Assembly (NCBI RefSeq): GCF_005860765.1
Contig: NZ_VCEI01000011.1
Location: 248,001-312,000 of the forward strand
Length of the DNA stretch: 64,000 nucleotides
Source: Dyadobacter sediminis
GTDB lineage: Bacteria; Bacteroidota; Bacteroidia; Cytophagales; Spirosomataceae
Reading direction: 5' to 3'
This document shows positions 62,318 to 64,000 of this stretch, one piece after another. The notes below the pieces were generated by a model. That model had not been told where the DNA came from. It made no database searches and saw only the letters and a program-made list of their open reading frames with translations. How positions within the stretch are numbered: the first letter of the stretch is position 1; each line of letters starts with the position of its first letter. A program made the position numbers and the translations under genes.

Positions 62318-64000
62318 TAAATTGTGTTGTTTACCATAAACAAGATTTCATCTAATGGATGTGGGGCTGTCTGGAGTAAAGGTTTTTCTTCTTTTGAAAC
62401 TTTCAGGATTAATAGATCGCCTGACTGCTCACCGGGTTCCATGACTGCGTGAAACCGGTCCTGCAACTCACGCAATTTTTTCTTTTCGGCATCGCTGAGG
62501 CCATCTCCGGATTCCATTCTTGCAAAGAGGAACAGAGGTGACAGCAAAGGCTGAAGGGTCAGGCCCAGTTCTTCGGCGCGGAGCCACAACCGCTGCGCCG
62601 CAATCCCTCCTGAAAAAAAAGGCTGATCCGCAGCCTTCGGTAATCTTACAACAGCAATGCACGGCGCAGTGCCGACGGCATGCTGCACACTTTCAACCAG
62701 CATGTTGCCACCTCCGATTGTTTTTACTGCATGGGCTACTTTCCTGTCACGCATGATGGCCAGTGCTGCAAGCTGTGCGGGACTGTTTCCAAATGAAATG
62801 AAACTGTTCCGGCCAAAAGTAGTCACCTGCTCCGCTGCGTCATCCGTGTTCCTTTCAAAAAAATCATAATGGCCATTGTCGTTCAGCATCATAATGAGGT
62901 TGCATTCGCCAATTATTCTGCCGAGTCTGTCCATTTTGTCTCTGTCTGTAATGAACTGCAATCCTGTATCGCTGACACTTTCTACGGCATGCTTCAGCGA
63001 CTGGTATGCACTGCTATCCGGCCGGAAAAGCATATCCTGCCCGGAGTCCGTAAATGTCGTTATCTCAAATTCCTCCGGTTCTGTGCTTGCACGGATCTGT
63101 TCCGGCATCTGCGGAGTGTCATTTTTGGCAGTAAAGCGGACAACGGCAAGTAAATCCGGATTGTCCGCCAACGGCGCAAACCGGGTTTCTGTTCGGTAAC
63201 CCAACTTCATGCATTCCATGATTACATTCTCATAGGCAGCGCCGAGTGCAAGATGAGCCGCCATGTTGTTATAGTTTGCAAAAGAGTAGGAGCGGAACGT
63301 ATCGTGAAACAAGTGAAGCCGCCCGTTCCGGAAAAGCCATTTCCATGGATAATGATTGCCCAGCGACTGCAAGCCCGTTCCGGCTTCTGCAATCTGCCTG
63401 ATATCGGCTTCGGAAGGCGTTATTTGATGAGGATGCTCAGGCAGCTTATCTGCCGTTTCAATGGCGGCCGCCAAATCAAATTTCTTGTTCGGATTACTAT
63501 AAACGGCTGATGTACTGGCAGGAAGTTTATTGGATACAATCTCTTCCAGATCTACATAATACCTACCCGAATCTGTAAACTGGCTCAGAAGTATTCTCCG
63601 GCACACGTCTGTTACCACTCCGCCGCCCAGAGTTACAGCACTTGCAAGCTGAGGCCATGTGCTGATACTTTGGCCTACTTCCAGAAGTGATGCCCGCCCG
63701 CGGTGCGAACTTTTCATCGCATCAATTATTTTCATGACCAGCGGCACCCGGTCGCCGGGGCTTATATTTTTAAGCTTTTCACGCGGAATGCCGTTCAGTA
63801 ATCCGTGCAGGATCGGCCTTTCCTCAAGCAGGTCAAATCTTTCCACATCCAGCATTCCGCGGTCACTGGTTTCCATTACGACGGGAATGGAAAGGCTTTT
63901 GGCAATTTCCCGGGCATAAATCTTTATTTCCAGATCATCGCATTCATCCACCAGAATGTCCAGCTTGCCGTGATCGGTCATAAATCCCATTATATTTTGA
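62317..64000 (-). CDS. ThiF-nitroreductase fusion (Rv1355c type), 5' end outside window
   Basis: The frame is open to the window edge, at least 561 residues. The visible N-terminal part is the second half of a ThiF/E1-like domain (KLDILVDECDDLEIKIYARE, VVMETSDRGMLDVERFDL, LGGGVVTDVCRRILLSQ). From about residue 170 on it is a nitroreductase-like flavin domain (LFHDTFRSYSFANYNNMAAH, LALGAAYENVIMECMKLGYR, SFISFGNSPAQLAALAIMRD, RLWLRAEELGLTLQPL). Proteins with this order are known as the Rv1355c family, function unknown. The upstream ATP-binding half must lie beyond 64000. First visible gene of the signalling operon. Confidence 0.78.
   Translation of the reverse strand, partial: QNIMGFMTDHGKLDILVDECDDLEIKIYAREIAKSLSIPVVMETSDRGMLDVERFDLLEERPILHGLLNGIPREKLKNISPGDRVPLVMKIIDAMKSSHRGRASLLEVGQSISTWPQLASAVTLGGGVVTDVCRRILLSQFTDSGRYYVDLEEIVSNKLPASTSAVYSNPNKKFDLAAAIETADKLPEHPHQITPSEADIRQIAEAGTGLQSLGNHYPWKWLFRNGRLHLFHDTFRSYSFANYNNMAAHLALGAAYENVIMECMKLGYRTETRFAPLADNPDLLAVVRFTAKNDTPQMPEQIRASTEPEEFEITTFTDSGQDMLFRPDSSAYQSLKHAVESVSDTGLQFITDRDKMDRLGRIIGECNLIMMLNDNGHYDFFERNTDDAAEQVTTFGRNSFISFGNSPAQLAALAIMRDRKVAHAVKTIGGGNMLVESVQHAVGTAPCIAVVRLPKAADQPFFSGGIAAQRLWLRAEELGLTLQPLLSPLFLFARMESGDGLSDAEKKKLRELQDRFHAVMEPGEQSGDLLILKVSKEEKPLLQTAPHPLDEILFMVNNTI

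Overview
The window looks like a chromosomal segment of a Bacteroidota bacterium, most likely Cytophagales and Dyadobacter-like. This is inferred from the SusC/SusD pair with an ECF sigma factor and FecR anti-sigma, TAnnTTTG-type -7 boxes, weak ribosome binding sites, a NUDIX-family arabinose regulator and gene families typical of that phylum (DUF2851, DUF4369-like, CBM9-like, PQQ-propeller/cytochrome fusions). No rRNA, tRNA, prophage, insertion sequence or CRISPR array was recognised. Gene starts were moved inward from the longest frame wherever an internal ATG gives a proper signal peptide or lipobox, or where the longest frame begins with GTG or TTG.

Layout. 1-13.7 kb: carB (no C-terminal allosteric domain), a large outer-membrane barrel protein, a thioredoxin-like protein without its CxxC, and complex I genes nuoA and nuoBC. 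These nuo genes are split by an oppositely oriented gene and a three-copy 93-bp tandem repeat. Next come a nitrilase-superfamily hydrolase, a MoeB/ThiF-rhodanese fusion, a GNAT acetyltransferase and a BASS-type transporter. 13.8-34.4 kb: an almost entirely minus-strand block of exported catabolic genes: RraA-like aldolase, two paralogous amidohydrolases, SusD, SusC, FecR, ECF sigma, VOC protein, RidA with a Tat-like signal, two PQQ-type sugar dehydrogenase propellers (one fused to cytochrome c), a separate cytochrome c, a SelA-like PLP enzyme with a Tat-like signal, a lactonase and a CBM9-like protein. A secreted SMP-30 lactonase follows at 40.1 kb.

34.6-51.9 kb: a hyperacidic small protein, an MHS-family transporter with a small membrane partner, thiolase, GtrA-like protein, GH13 glucosidase, Maf, a MarR-YceI pair with a palindromic operator, a solitary HsdR-N-like protein, AMP nucleosidase plus truncated haemoglobin, CCA-adding-type enzyme, DUF2851, MtgA, and an exported endonuclease/exonuclease/phosphatase-family protein. 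52.3-57.2 kb: araR (NUDIX-HTH) followed by araB-araA-araD. 57.2-64 kb: two very small genes, then a minus-strand five-gene operon with every junction overlapping: a ThiF-nitroreductase fusion (cut by the window edge), a GNAT-like acyltransferase, a 7TMR-DISM histidine kinase, a REC-histidine kinase and a single-domain REC protein.

How the genes may work together. The 13-34 kb block is best read as a mostly periplasmic oxidative pathway for a sugar or amino-sugar-like compound: uptake by SusCD, deacylation or ring opening by amidohydrolases, oxidation by PQQ propellers with electrons to cytochrome c, lactone hydrolysis, beta-elimination of an amino group by the exported PLP enzyme with RidA clearing the enamine, aldol cleavage by the RraA-like protein and import by BASS or MHS carriers. 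The substrate is inference only. The 58-64 kb operon couples two enzymes of unknown product to a complete phosphorelay and is the other strong candidate for an undescribed system.
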